Shown: piece by piece, positions 14,845-24,055 of the stretch
Layout of the letters: every line of letters starts with the position of its first letter
Numbering within the stretch: the stretch's first letter is position 1
Origin: Methylobacterium sp. J-076
GTDB lineage: Bacteria > Pseudomonadota > Alphaproteobacteria > Rhizobiales > Beijerinckiaceae
Assembly (NCBI RefSeq): GCF_022829405.1
Contig: NZ_JAKSXW010000149.1
Coordinates: forward strand, 248,001-312,000
Reading direction: 5' to 3'
Length of the DNA: 64,000 nt
Program-made: the position numbers and the translations under genes
Notes under the pieces: model-generated
Databases searched by the model: none
Told to the model about the DNA's origin: nothing
What the model saw: the letters and a program-made list of their open reading frames with translations, nothing else

Positions 14845-16278
14845 ATGGGCAAGATCACGGGCTTCCTCGAATTCGATCGGCAGGAGCAGAAGTACCAGCT
14901 CGCCGCTGACCGGGTCCGGCACTTCCGCGAGTTCACGCTTCCGCTGGACGAGCACGACCTCACCAAGCAGGCGGCCCGCTGCATGGATTGCGGCATCCCG
15001 TTCTGCCACGGCCCCACCGGCTGCCCCGTGCACAACCAGATTCCGGACTGGAACGACCTCGTGTTCCAGTCGGATTGGGAGGAGGCCTCGCGCAACCTCC
15101 ATTCCACGAACAACTTCCCGGAATTTACCGGCCGCGTGTGTCCGGCGCCCTGTGAGGAAGCCTGCACCCTCAACCTCGAGAACCAGCCGGTCGCCATCAA
15201 GACGATCGAGCAGGCCATCGCCGACCGCGCCTGGAATATGGGCTGGATCAAGCCCGAGGCACCGGAAGTCCGCACGGGCAAGCGCGTGGCGGTGATCGGC
15301 TCCGGGCCGGCGGGGATGGCGGCGGCGCAGCAACTCGCCCGGGTCGGGCACGACGTGCACGTCTTCGAGCGGGAATCCAAGGCAGGTGGCCTGCTCCGCT
15401 ACGGCATCCCGGACTTCAAGATGGAGAAGCGCCACATCGACCGGCGCGTGAAGCAGATGGAGGCCGAGGGCGTCGTCTTCCACTACAACCAGAACATCGG
15501 CGTCACGAATTCCGTCGAGGAGCTCAAGGCGAAGTTCGACGCGGTGATCTTCTGCGGCGGTGCCGAGGATCCGCGCAACCCGAACCTGCCGGGCCAGGAG
15601 CTCGACGGCGTCCACTACGCCATGCCCTACCTCATCCAGTCGAACCGCCGGGTCGGCCAGGAGCCGATGCGCGGGAACGGCGAAGCGCCGATCCTGGCCA
15701 ACGGCAAGAACGTCGTGGTGATCGGCGGCGGTGACACGGCCTCGGATTGCGTCGGCACGGCCTTCCGCCAGGGCGCCCTGTCGGTGACGCAGCTCGACAT
15801 CCGTCCCCGGCCGCCGGAGCGGGAGGACAAGCTGACGGTGTGGCCCTACTGGCCGACCAAGATGCGGACCTCGTCGAGCCAGGCCGAGGGCGCCGAGCGC
15901 GAGTTCCAGGCGGCGACGCTGCGGCTCGAAGGCAACAAGAAGGGCGTGCTGACGGGCGTAGTCTGCGCCCGGGTCGATGCCAAGCGCCAGCCGATCCCGG
16001 GCAGCGAGTTCGTCATGCCGGCCGACCTCGTCTTCATGGCGATCGGCTTCGCGGGCTCGGTCCAGAAGGGATTGCTGGAGCAGTCGGGCGTGGGTGTCAC
16101 GAAGCGTGGCAACATCGACGCGAACGAGGAGGATTACCGCACCTCCGACGCGAAGATCTGGGCGGCGGGCGACATGCGCCGCGGCCAGTCCCTGGTCGTC
16201 TGGGCGATCCGGGAGGGCCGTCAGGCCGCCCGCGCCATCGACGAGGCACTGATGGGCGCCAGCGTCCTCCCGCGCTGA
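14845..16278 (+). CDS. gltD: Glutamate synthase (NADPH) small subunit
   Basis: The small subunit oxidises NADPH via FAD and passes electrons to GltB. The 477-residue protein begins with the Fe-S domain (cysteines in RCMDCGIPFCHG, GCPVHNQIPDWN and CPAPCEEACTL), then the FAD-binding GSGPAGMAAAQQL and the NADPH-binding GGGDTASDCVGTA, and ends with AAGDMRRGQSLVVWAIREGR, where FAD is capped. Length and motif order are typical. It is separated from gltB by the vapBC-like pair but is on the same strand. Confidence 0.98.
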   Translation: MGKITGFLEFDRQEQKYQLAADRVRHFREFTLPLDEHDLTKQAARCMDCGIPFCHGPTGCPVHNQIPDWNDLVFQSDWEEASRNLHSTNNFPEFTGRVCPAPCEEACTLNLENQPVAIKTIEQAIADRAWNMGWIKPEAPEVRTGKRVAVIGSGPAGMAAAQQLARVGHDVHVFERESKAGGLLRYGIPDFKMEKRHIDRRVKQMEAEGVVFHYNQNIGVTNSVEELKAKFDAVIFCGGAEDPRNPNLPGQELDGVHYAMPYLIQSNRRVGQEPMRGNGEAPILANGKNVVVIGGGDTASDCVGTAFRQGALSVTQLDIRPRPPEREDKLTVWPYWPTKMRTSSSQAEGAEREFQAATLRLEGNKKGVLTGVVCARVDAKRQPIPGSEFVMPADLVFMAIGFAGSVQKGLLEQSGVGVTKRGNIDANEEDYRTSDAKIWAAGDMRRGQSLVVWAIREGRQAARAIDEALMGASVLPR

Positions 16279-16299
16279 TCGGGTTCCGGGGTGGCGGGT

Positions 16300-16319
16300 G
16301 TCGGGGCGTCAGCCCCGAC
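16300..16319. terminator. Bidirectional stem-loop between gltD and a DUF459 gene
   Basis: A perfect 8-bp stem GTCGGGGC/GCCCCGAC with loop GTCA lies in the 49-bp gap between two convergent genes. Its position suggests it serves both strands. There is no long T-run. Confidence 0.55.
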
Positions 16320-16327
16320 GACATCCG

Positions 16328-17776
16328 TCACCCTGGAGGCCAGCGGAAATCGTCGGCCCGCCCCGGCTGCGGGGCGGGGGCGTTCCCCCGCAGGAGCGTG
16401 CGCTCCACGGTGCCGGTCGCGTCCCCGTCGAGGGGGCGTCCGCTCATCAGAGTGCCGCCGGGCGAGGTCTCGTTGCGGAGGAGCGGGACGACGGGCCCCG
16501 CCGCCGGCTTCACCGGCAGGGCGGGGATGCCGGCGGGCTCCGGCAGGCTCGGCAGCATCGCGGTGATCTGGCGGTCGATGGCCGCCGTGTCGGAGGGGGC
16601 TGTTTCGCCGCCGTCGAGGGTCGCGCCCGGTACGCCGACCGGTGCACCCGGCGCGACGGCTGCCGTGGCGGGCTGCTCGGACACGGGGGGCGAGGCGGTG
16701 CCCATCAGCCGCTTCAGCTCGATGTCGGCGAAATGGGCGAGCTTCCGGTTGCCGGCCTTCGTGAAATGGACGCCGTCCGACGTCCGCAGCTTCGCGATCT
16801 GACCCTCCGGGTCCGGCCCCGAGGAGGCGTAGCGGTCGCGGTCGTCCACGAAGCCGGGCCAGATGTCGACATAGGTCGCCCCCGCCTTGGTCACCGCATC
16901 CCGCACGACATCGTTGATGGAGGCGAGGTCGCGGGTGAGGCCCGCGCTCTCCATCGGCGGCAGTCCGACCCAGATCAGGGGGACCTTCCGGTCGGTGAAG
17001 GGCTTCACCATCGCCTCGACGCGGGCGCGGTAGAGCTCCTTCCAGCGGTCAGTGAGCGGATCGACCGTCACATCGCCGTCGCGGATCGGTTGCCGGTCGT
17101 TGGCGCCGACCATCACGAGGCCGTAGCGCACCTTGTGATTGGCCTGAAGGTAGTCGTCCGCCACCTTCGGCCAATCGACCACGTCCTTTCGGACGAGACC
17201 GCTGTCGCCCTTCGCGCGGTCGATCACCGCGACGTCGGAGTTGTCCTCGAAGGCATCATCGAGGCCCTTCGCCAGATGGTCTGCGAGGGAATCGCCGAAC
17301 ACGGCGATCTGGACGCTGGGATCGCTCTTCGCCGCGGCGGCCTTCGGGGGCTCCGGCGTACGGACGGGGTGCTGCCTGCGCCGGGTCGTGGTCGCGCTGG
17401 GGCCTCCGCCGCCCTGGCGGTCGGCGGTCGCGGGGACGCGCTGGCGCGGCGGCGGCGGGCGGTAGGCCCGCTCCGGCGGCGGCGCGGCCTGCTGGGGGCG
17501 GTCCTCCCACGGCCAGTAGAACTGGCGCTGCGGCTCCGGCTGCGGGGCGTAGCGAGGCTGGCGGGCGTAGGCGCCGTCGTCGCGGTAATAGGCGTCCCGC
17601 GGGCGGCGGCGGGGCGGTGCCTGGTAGTAGCCGCCCCGCGGATCGGAATAGCCGTCCCCCCATTGCGCCGCGGCGCCGGTGGGCGCGAATGCGGCCAGGC
17701 CGGTGAAGCCCAGGAGCGCCGCAACGAGGGCCCGCCGCCGCGCAACACTCTGGGGAGGAGAGAAGGACACCGTCAT
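16328..17776 (-). CDS. DUF459 (SGNH hydrolase-like) exported protein
   Basis: 482 residues. A signal-peptide-like N-terminus (FTGLAAFAPTGAAA region) is followed by a Pro/Arg/Tyr-rich linker of about 120 residues, then an SGNH-type fold with AVFGDSLADHLAKGL (block I, Ser in GDS), VMVGANDRQPI (block III, Asn) and SDGVHFTKAGNRKLA (block V, Asp and His). DUF459 proteins are predicted periplasmic esterase- or acetyltransferase-like enzymes that may act on cell-wall or surface glycans. Catalytic residues appear intact; the substrate is unknown. Confidence 0.85.
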   Translation of the reverse strand: MTVSFSPPQSVARRRALVAALLGFTGLAAFAPTGAAAQWGDGYSDPRGGYYQAPPRRRPRDAYYRDDGAYARQPRYAPQPEPQRQFYWPWEDRPQQAAPPPERAYRPPPPRQRVPATADRQGGGGPSATTTRRRQHPVRTPEPPKAAAAKSDPSVQIAVFGDSLADHLAKGLDDAFEDNSDVAVIDRAKGDSGLVRKDVVDWPKVADDYLQANHKVRYGLVMVGANDRQPIRDGDVTVDPLTDRWKELYRARVEAMVKPFTDRKVPLIWVGLPPMESAGLTRDLASINDVVRDAVTKAGATYVDIWPGFVDDRDRYASSGPDPEGQIAKLRTSDGVHFTKAGNRKLAHFADIELKRLMGTASPPVSEQPATAAVAPGAPVGVPGATLDGGETAPSDTAAIDRQITAMLPSLPEPAGIPALPVKPAAGPVVPLLRNETSPGGTLMSGRPLDGDATGTVERTLLRGNAPAPQPGRADDFRWPPG

Positions 17777-17919
17777 GCACTCACGCCTTGCGCGCGCCCG
17801 TGGGCACGCGCCACGATAGCGGATGCGGCCTTCGCCGTCTAAGCGCCTGTTCGCGCCGTCCCCCCGTGCAGGGGATCAGACTGGGGAGGATGCGCGATGC
17901 GGGTCCGACCGTAGCGGGC

Positions 17920-19107
17920 TCATCGCCCCTGGAGATGCGCGAGCAGCGCCGGTGAGGCGTAACCGTCCGCGGGCAACCCGGCATCGATCTGGTAGCGGCG
18001 CACCGCCTCCCGCAGCTTCGGCCCGGCCCGGCCATCCGCCTCGCCCTGATAGAAGCCCTTGCCCGCCAAGCCCTGCTGCAACGCCTTCAGCCCCGCGGTG
18101 TCGAGGCGGGGGGCCTTGACCGGCCACGGGGCCGCGAGGGGAGGTCCACCGGCGAGCCGGTCGGCGAGGTGGCCGACCGCGAGCGCGTAGGAATCCGACG
18201 TGTTGTAGCCCCGGATCACCTCGAAATTGCCGGTGAGGAGAAAGGCCGGGCCGCCCAGGCCCCCTGGCAGGAACAGGCTCGCCTTCCCCGTCCGGGGCAG
18301 CGCCCGGCCATCAGCCCTGACCACGCCACGGCCGGCGAAATCCGGGAGTTCGGCCGCGGGACTGGCGAGGTCGAATCCCTCGGGGAGGCGCACCTCGTAG
18401 CCCCAGGACAGGGACGGGTTCCAGCCCAGGTCCTTCAGGTAGGCGGCGATGGAGGCCAGGGCGTCGGCGTCGTCGCGCCAGATGTCCCGGCGTCCATCCC
18501 CGTCGAAGTCGACGGCATGGCCGAGATAGGTCGAGGGCAGGAACTGCACCTGCCCCATCGCCCCCGCCCAACTGCCGGTCATGGCGGCGGGGGTGACATC
18601 GCCCCGCTGGAGCACCTGGAGCGCGCCGAGCAGCTCATCCCGGAACAGGGTGCCGCGATGGCCGGCGACGGCGAGGGTGGTGAGGGCGCGGATCGTCGGC
18701 ACGGTGCCGGCGCTGGCGCCGAAATCCGATTCGACCCCCCAGATCGCCAGGACCACCGATCCGGGCACACCGTAGCGGTCCTCGATGGCGCGCAGGGTCG
18801 CCGCGAGGGTCCGTCCCCTAGCCTGGCCACGGGCGATGCGGCCGGGGGACACCGCGCCGACGAGGTAGTCCCAGACCGGCCGGCTGAACTCGCCCTGGCC
18901 GCGGGTGCGCGCGAGGATCGCCGGATCGGGCGCCCTCACGTCGCGGAAGGCGGCGTCGAAGGTCGCGTCCGTGATGCCCCGGGCGGCGGCATCGCGGCGC
19001 AGCTCGGCCAGGAAGCCCGCGAAGGGTGTGCCCCCGCCGGGCTCGGCCGCCGCCGGCGGGCCGAGGGTCAGCGCGAGGGCGGCCAGGGCCGCCGCGAGCC
19101 GGCGCAC
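17920..19107 (-). CDS. Lytic murein transglycosylase (MltB family) with peptidoglycan-binding domain
   Basis: Cleaves peptidoglycan glycan strands to 1,6-anhydro products in the periplasm. From a GTG at 19107 (8 nt after the galE stop) the 395-residue product has an N-terminal secretion signal (AAALAALALTLGPPAAAEP), a catalytic domain with Glu126 in AIWGVESDFGAS and the family blocks GSWAGAMGQVQFLPSTYL and YNTSDSYALAVGHL, and a C-terminal PG_binding_1 domain (LQQGLAGKGFYQGEADGRAG). There is no lipobox. The start is set by the galE stop upstream. Confidence 0.93.
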   Translation of the reverse strand: MRRLAAALAALALTLGPPAAAEPGGGTPFAGFLAELRRDAAARGITDATFDAAFRDVRAPDPAILARTRGQGEFSRPVWDYLVGAVSPGRIARGQARGRTLAATLRAIEDRYGVPGSVVLAIWGVESDFGASAGTVPTIRALTTLAVAGHRGTLFRDELLGALQVLQRGDVTPAAMTGSWAGAMGQVQFLPSTYLGHAVDFDGDGRRDIWRDDADALASIAAYLKDLGWNPSLSWGYEVRLPEGFDLASPAAELPDFAGRGVVRADGRALPRTGKASLFLPGGLGGPAFLLTGNFEVIRGYNTSDSYALAVGHLADRLAGGPPLAAPWPVKAPRLDTAGLKALQQGLAGKGFYQGEADGRAGPKLREAVRRYQIDAGLPADGYASPALLAHLQGR

Positions 19108-19112
19108 CGCGG

Positions 19113-20105
19113 TCAGACCCGGTTGCGCTTGGCGAGGCGATCCTCCCAGGCGAGGGCCTGGGTGACGATGGTCTCGAGGTTGTCGTAGCGCGGCACCCAA
19201 CCGAGGTGATGGCGGATCCTCTCGGCGCTCGCCACGATCTGGGCCGGATCCCCCGGCCGGCGCGGGCAGATCCGCACGGAAAAGTCCTTCCCCGAGACCT
19301 TCTTGACCACCTCGACCACTTCGAGGACCGAGTAGCCGCGACCGTAGCCGCAATTCATCACGAGGCTCTCGTGGCCGGCGCGGAGGTGGTCGAGGGCGAG
19401 GCGGTGGGCCTCCGCGAGGTCGGTGACCTGGATGTAGTCCCGCAGGCAGGACCCGTCCGGGGTCGGGTAATCCGTGCCGTAGACGTCCAGGCGCTCCCGC
19501 TGGCCGAGGGCGGCCTGGGTGGCGACCTTGATCAAGTGCGTGGCGTTCGGGGTCGATTGACCCGAGCGGCCCTTGGGGTCGGCCCCGGCGACGTTGAAAT
19601 AGCGCAGCACCACGTAGGTGAAGCCCAGCGCCGCCGCGGCGTCGCCGATCATCCACTCGCTCATCAGCTTCGAGCGGCCGTAGGGATTGATCGGGTTGAG
19701 GGGGACCGTCTCCGTCACCGGCACGGTTTTGGGCTCGCCGTAGACGGCGGCCGTCGAGGAGAAGATGACGTGGCGCACGCCCGCGCCGACGGCCGCCTCG
19801 ATCAGCGCCCGCGTCTTCACCGTGTTGGCGAGGTAGTAGCCGAGGGGATCGGAGACCGATTCCGGCACGACGATCTTGGCGGCGAAATGCGCGAGCGCAT
19901 CGATGCCGTACTCGCGGATGGTGCGGGCCACGAGGTCCTGATCGGCCACGTCGCCCACGACGAGGCGCACGCCCTCCGGCACCGCCCAGTCGAATCCCGT
20001 CGAGAGGTCGTCGAGGACGACCACCTCCTCGTGCCCCGCATCGAGGAGCGCGAGCACCATGTGGCTGCCGATATACCCGGCACCGCCTGTCACCAGGACC
20101 GCCAT
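19113..20105 (-). CDS. galE: UDP-glucose 4-epimerase
   Basis: Interconverts UDP-glucose and UDP-galactose for surface polysaccharides. The 330-residue SDR-family protein starts MAVLVTGGAGYIGSHMVLAL (NAD-binding GxxGxxG) and has the active-site Ser/Thr and YxxxK region (SSTAAVYGEP, then YGRSKLMSEWM). The start at 20105 is supported by a strong GAAGGAG site just upstream. It is divergent from galU, which makes its substrate. Confidence 0.95.
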   Translation of the reverse strand: MAVLVTGGAGYIGSHMVLALLDAGHEEVVVLDDLSTGFDWAVPEGVRLVVGDVADQDLVARTIREYGIDALAHFAAKIVVPESVSDPLGYYLANTVKTRALIEAAVGAGVRHVIFSSTAAVYGEPKTVPVTETVPLNPINPYGRSKLMSEWMIGDAAAALGFTYVVLRYFNVAGADPKGRSGQSTPNATHLIKVATQAALGQRERLDVYGTDYPTPDGSCLRDYIQVTDLAEAHRLALDHLRAGHESLVMNCGYGRGYSVLEVVEVVKKVSGKDFSVRICPRRPGDPAQIVASAERIRHHLGWVPRYDNLETIVTQALAWEDRLAKRNRV

Positions 20106-20272
20106 CTCATCTCCTTCGTTCCCGCCGCGCATTAACTCAACACGTAGCGACCGACGATATATTTACGGCGAACCGCTTGGCAGTATCATGAAGTGGCCCT
20201 TGCGGCGTCCGGCCCGGTCTGTCTCATCGTTCGGGTCGTTCTTCAACTCTCTGGATCTAAGGCCAACGTTCG

Positions 20273-21139
20273 ATGAAACCCATCCGCAAGGCCGTCCTCC
20301 CCGTTGCGGGTCTGGGCACGCGTTTCCTGCCGGCGACCAAGGCCGTCCCCAAGGAGATGCTGACCGTGGTGGACCGGCCCGTGGTCCAGCACGTGGTGGA
20401 CGAGGCGCGCGAGGCGGGCATCGAGCATTTCATCTTCGTCACCGGCCGCGGCAAGGCGGTGATCGAGGACCATTTCGACATCGCCTTCGAACTGGACCGC
20501 ACCCTGCAGGAGCGGGGCAAGACCGCCGCCTACGAGGACCTCAAGAAGGACCTGCCCAAGGCCGGGCAGACGAGCTTCACCCGTCAGCAGGCGCCGCTGG
20601 GCCTCGGCCACGCGGTCTGGTGCGCCCGTGAGATCGTCGGCGACGAGCCCTTCGCCGTGCTGCTCCCCGACATGCTGAGCCGCGGCTGCATGGGCCAGAT
20701 GCTGGCGGCCTACGAGCGGCACGGCGGGAACGTCATCGCGGTCGAGGAGGTCGCCCCCGAGGAGACTCATCAGTACGGCATCGTCAGCGTCGGCCAGACC
20801 TTCGGCCAGACCTTCGAGATCACCGGCATGGTGGAAAAGCCGAAGCAGGGCACGGCCCCGTCCAACTTCATCATCTCCGGCCGCTACATCCTCCAACCCG
20901 AGATCTTCGGCATCCTTGAGCACGGCAAGAAGGGGGCGGGCGGCGAGATCCAGCTCACCGACGCGATGATCGACCTGATGGGCGAACAGGAATTCTTCGG
21001 CATGCGGTACGAGGGCAGGACCTACGACACGGGCTCGAAGCTCGGGTTCCTCACGGCCAACGTCGCCTACGCCCTGGAGCGGCCGGACCTCGCCGGGCCC
21101 CTCAAGGCGGAGATCGCCAAGCTCCTCGGCGAACACTGA
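20273..21139 (+). CDS. galU: UTP--glucose-1-phosphate uridylyltransferase
   Basis: Makes UDP-glucose from UTP and glucose-1-phosphate. The 288-residue protein carries the nucleotidyltransferase signature [20 protein letters not shown], the uridine pocket [20 protein letters not shown] and [13 protein letters not shown]. Length and motifs are typical. With galE (opposite strand, 167 bp away) it forms a UDP-sugar pair. Confidence 0.97.
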   Translation: MKPIRKAVLPVAGLGTRFLPATKAVPKEMLTVVDRPVVQHVVDEAREAGIEHFIFVTGRGKAVIEDHFDIAFELDRTLQERGKTAAYEDLKKDLPKAGQTSFTRQQAPLGLGHAVWCAREIVGDEPFAVLLPDMLSRGCMGQMLAAYERHGGNVIAVEEVAPEETHQYGIVSVGQTFGQTFEITGMVEKPKQGTAPSNFIISGRYILQPEIFGILEHGKKGAGGEIQLTDAMIDLMGEQEFFGMRYEGRTYDTGSKLGFLTANVAYALERPDLAGPLKAEIAKLLGEH

Positions 21140-21313
21140 CGGGTCTGCACCCGCGCGGTGGGAGCCATGCGCGCAAAGCGGGCTCGAGCTCCGCTTTGCC
21201 CCTTGTGTTTTGTGCGGCGCACTTTAATTTGTGCATTGCAGGAACGCGATGGCGTCGCGGGCCTGTTGCCCTTCTTGGGCGTTTCCTCCCTAGACTTCGG
21301 GCCGCTCCTTCGG

Positions 21314-21340
21314 GGGTGGCCTTTTTCTTTTGGGCCACCC
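21314..21340. terminator. Bidirectional terminator between galU and an amidohydrolase gene
   Basis: Stem GGGTGGCC/GGCCACCC around a T-rich loop, between convergent genes. The plus strand has T-rich sequence inside the loop rather than after it, so efficiency is uncertain. Confidence 0.45.
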
Positions 21341-21363
21341 CGCCGAGATGGGGGGAGCCGCGT

Positions 21364-22266
21364 TCACTCCGCGGCCATGCGGGGGAACGTGACCTCGGCG
21401 GAGCCCGTCGCCACCGCCGCCACGATGCTCTCCAGCGCCACGACGAGCCCTGCGAAGTCCGCGGTGAGGGCGAGGCTCGTCTCGTTCATGTAGAGCGCCC
21501 GGTTGATCTCGATCTGCAGCGCATGTCGGCCGAGGTTGGGCTCGCCGTAATGCTCGGTGATGAAGCCGCCGGCATAGGGCTTGTTGCGCACCACGCGGAA
21601 CCCGCGCGCCTGGAACTGCGCCTCGAAGGCATCGATCAGGGCGGGGGTACAGGCGGTGCCGTAACGGTCGCCGAGGATGACGTCCGCCTTGGCGTCGTCG
21701 CGCCCGAGGCTCGTCGAGGGCATCGAATGGCAATCGATCAGGATGCAGCAGCCATGGCTCTTCGCCGTGCGCTGGATCAGCCCCCGCAATGTCCTGTGGT
21801 AGGGCTTGTAGAGCGTCTCGATCCGCGCCACCGCCTCGGTCGCGGGGATGCGGCCGCCGTAGATCTCCTGCCCGTCCGCCACCACGCGGGGCACCGTGCC
21901 GAGCCCCCCGGCCACGCGCATGGAGCGGGTGTTCGCATAGGGTGGCAGCCGGCCCTCGAACATCCGGGGGTCGAGTTCGTAGGGCTCCCGGTTCACGTCG
22001 AGGAAGGCCCGGGGGAAGTGGGCGCGGAGGAGCGGCGCGCCGAGGCCCACCACCGGCGCGAACAGCCGGTCGACATGGGCATCCTCCGAGCGGCGCAAGC
22101 TCAACCCGTCGAGCCGCGAGGCCGCGAGGAAGGAGGCCGGGTAGACGGCGCCGGAATGCCCGGTATTGAAGACGAAGGGGATGGCGTGCCGGTCCGGCTC
22201 GTCCACGACGAAGGGCGGGTCGAACAGGGCGGCGGGCCCTGACGGTTCTGTGGCGGAGATTGTCAT
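21364..22266 (-). CDS. N-formylglutamate amidohydrolase family protein
   Basis: 300 residues of the FGase/HutG-type zinc hydrolase family. Visible blocks are FVFNTGHSGAVYP (metal-binding His region), EDAHVDRLFAPV, AFLDVNREPYELDP, ILIDCHSMPST and YAGGFITEHYGEP. Such enzymes hydrolyse N-formylglutamate or related formyl-amino acids. No other hut genes are nearby. It is divergent from cpdR, a pairing I recall from other Rhizobiales, so a role other than histidine breakdown is possible. Confidence 0.9.
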   Translation of the reverse strand: MTISATEPSGPAALFDPPFVVDEPDRHAIPFVFNTGHSGAVYPASFLAASRLDGLSLRRSEDAHVDRLFAPVVGLGAPLLRAHFPRAFLDVNREPYELDPRMFEGRLPPYANTRSMRVAGGLGTVPRVVADGQEIYGGRIPATEAVARIETLYKPYHRTLRGLIQRTAKSHGCCILIDCHSMPSTSLGRDDAKADVILGDRYGTACTPALIDAFEAQFQARGFRVVRNKPYAGGFITEHYGEPNLGRHALQIEINRALYMNETSLALTADFAGLVVALESIVAAVATGSAEVTFPRMAAE

Positions 22267-22409
22267 CGTCGGCGTGGACGCTCCGATCGCGATCCCGTAT
22301 CCCGGCAGTCACACAGTCTGGGGCGCGGATTCGCCCCTGTCCACTGGTCGTCATCCCGCCCGCGGCATACCGCCGTTCGCGGGTTTGTCAGTTTGCGGGA
22401 CCGGATCGG

Positions 22410-22424
22410 TTACCCGTTGTTTAC
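22410..22424 (+). promoter_or_regulatory. CtrA-like half-site pair upstream of cpdR
   Basis: TTAC-N7-TTAC lies 55-69 nt before the cpdR start. The alphaproteobacterial CtrA consensus is TTAA-N7-TTAA, so this deviates at one base in each half-site. The call is tentative and rests on spacing plus the known link of cpdR to the cell-cycle circuit. Confidence 0.3.
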
Positions 22425-22478
22425 CAAGTCGTCCCTTTATGGGATCAACGCTTCGATTCAAGGGCTCGGAACCGTCCG

Positions 22479-22835
22479 ATGAAAATTCTGCTGGCGGAAG
22501 ACGACAATGATATGCGCCGCTTCCTCGCCAAGGCGCTGCAGAACGCAGGCTACGACGTGCTCTCGTTCGACAACGGCCTCTCGGCGTACAACCGCCTGAG
22601 GGAGGAGCCGTTCGAGCTGCTCCTCACCGACATCGTGATGCCGGAGATGGACGGGATCGAGCTGGCCCGCCGGGCCACCGAGCTCGACCCGGACATCAAG
22701 GTGATGTTCATCACCGGCTTCGCGGCGGTGGCGCTCAACCCCGACTCGAAGGCCCCGAAGGACGCGAAAGTCCTGTCCAAGCCGTTCCACCTGCGCGATC
22801 TCGTCAACGAGGTCGAGAAGCTGCTGGCGGCCTGA
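22479..22835 (+). CDS. cpdR: Single-domain response regulator CpdR
   Basis: A 118-residue stand-alone receiver domain. Acidic pocket residues sit in LLAEDDNDMRR, the phospho-acceptor Asp in LLLTDIVMPEMDGI, and the switch Thr/Ser and Lys in MFITGFAA and VLSKPFHLRDL. In Caulobacter and Rhizobiales, CpdR when unphosphorylated brings ClpXP substrates such as CtrA to the cell pole. Sequence and length match that family rather than CheY-type motility regulators. Confidence 0.92.
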   Translation: MKILLAEDDNDMRRFLAKALQNAGYDVLSFDNGLSAYNRLREEPFELLLTDIVMPEMDGIELARRATELDPDIKVMFITGFAAVALNPDSKAPKDAKVLSKPFHLRDLVNEVEKLLAA

Positions 22836-22935
22836 GGCCGCCGGGCGCGTCTGTGTCCGGCGTGACCTGAGGGTCATAGGCAAGTCCTGCGGGAAGCCCC
22901 TATATGGGGGACCTTCCGCGCGGGACGCAGCCGAC

Positions 22936-23205
22936 ATGCAGCCGGTCACGATCTATACGACATCCTGGTGCCCCTACTGCGCGGCGGCCAAGAGCCTGCT
23001 GGCCAAGAAGGGCGTGGCCTTCCAGGAGATCGACGTCGAGCGCGTGTCGGGCTCCCGGGCGACGATGGTCGAGCGGGCCGGAGGGCGGACGAGCGTTCCG
23101 CAGATCTTCGTCGGCGCGACGCATGTCGGCGGCTGCGACGATCTGTACGCCCTCGACCGCGGCGGCGAGCTCGATCCGCTGCTGAAGGCCCCGGCCAATG
23201 TCTGA
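22936..23205 (+). CDS. grxC: Glutaredoxin 3
   Basis: An 89-residue dithiol glutaredoxin with the active site TTSWCPYCAAAKSLL, the cis-proline segment TSVPQIFVG and the glutathione-binding GGCDDLYALDR. It reduces disulfides and mixed disulfides with glutathione in the cytoplasm. Its 3' end overlaps the start of the nitrilase-family gene by 8 nt, so the two are co-transcribed and probably translationally coupled. Confidence 0.96.
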   Translation: MQPVTIYTTSWCPYCAAAKSLLAKKGVAFQEIDVERVSGSRATMVERAGGRTSVPQIFVGATHVGGCDDLYALDRGGELDPLLKAPANV

Positions 23206-24037
23206 GCGGTTCGTCGCCGCCTGCGTGCAGATGCGCTCGGGCCGCGACCCCGCGGCCAATCGCGATGCCGCCGTCGCCGGCCTGCGCGAGGCTGCGGCGC
23301 AGGGGGCACGCTACGTCCAGACGCCGGAGATGACCTCCCTGGTGGAGCGCAGCAAGGAACGGCTGTTCGCCGTCGTCACCGACGACGCCTCGGACCCGAC
23401 CTTGGCGGCCCTGCGCCAGACGGCGCGGGAGACGGGCACCTGGGTGCAGGTCGGCTCCCTCGCCATCCGCAGCGGGGACAAGATCGCCAACCGGGCCTTC
23501 CTCATCGGCCCGGATGGCGCGGTCGTCGCCTCCTACGACAAGCTTCACCTGTTCGACGTCGATCTGCCGAGCGGCGAGAGCTGGCGGGAATCATCGACCT
23601 ATACCGGCGGCGGCTGCGCCGTCGTCGCCGAGACGCCGCTCGCCACATTCGGCCTGTCGATCTGCTACGACATCCGCTTCCCCGCCTTGTACCGGGCGCT
23701 CGCCGAGGCGGGGGCCGAGGTGCTCACCGGCCCGGCCTGCTTCACCCGGCAGACGGGCGAGGCGCATTGGCAGGTCCTCCAGCGGGCGCGGGCCATCGAG
23801 GCGGGCGCGTTCATGGTGTCGGCGGCCCAGGGCGGGCTGCACGAGGACGGTCGCGAGACCTACGGGCATTCGCTGATCGTCGATCCCTGGGGCCGGGTGC
23901 TCGCCGAGGCCGGAACCGAGCCCGGCGTGATCCTGGCCGAGATCGATCTGTCCCTGGTGGCCGATGCGCAGGCGCGCATCCCGGCGCTTCGTCACGCCCG
24001 GCCATTCACCGTCGCGCGCATCGCCGCCCGTTCCTGA
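23198..24037 (+). CDS. Carbon-nitrogen hydrolase (Nit-like amidase)
   Basis: 279 residues with the nitrilase-superfamily triad: Glu44 in YVQTPEMTSL, Lys115 in ASYDKLHLFDVDLP, and nucleophile Cys156 in GLSICYDIRFPALYR. The LHLFDVD and CYDIRFP blocks match the Nit1/NitFhit and deaminated-glutathione amidase branch. A role in clearing deaminated glutathione would fit its coupling to a glutaredoxin gene, but that is inference. Confidence 0.9.
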   Translation: MSERFVAACVQMRSGRDPAANRDAAVAGLREAAAQGARYVQTPEMTSLVERSKERLFAVVTDDASDPTLAALRQTARETGTWVQVGSLAIRSGDKIANRAFLIGPDGAVVASYDKLHLFDVDLPSGESWRESSTYTGGGCAVVAETPLATFGLSICYDIRFPALYRALAEAGAEVLTGPACFTRQTGEAHWQVLQRARAIEAGAFMVSAAQGGLHEDGRETYGHSLIVDPWGRVLAEAGTEPGVILAEIDLSLVADAQARIPALRHARPFTVARIAARS

Positions 24038-24055
24038 CACCTCATCGATACGAGA

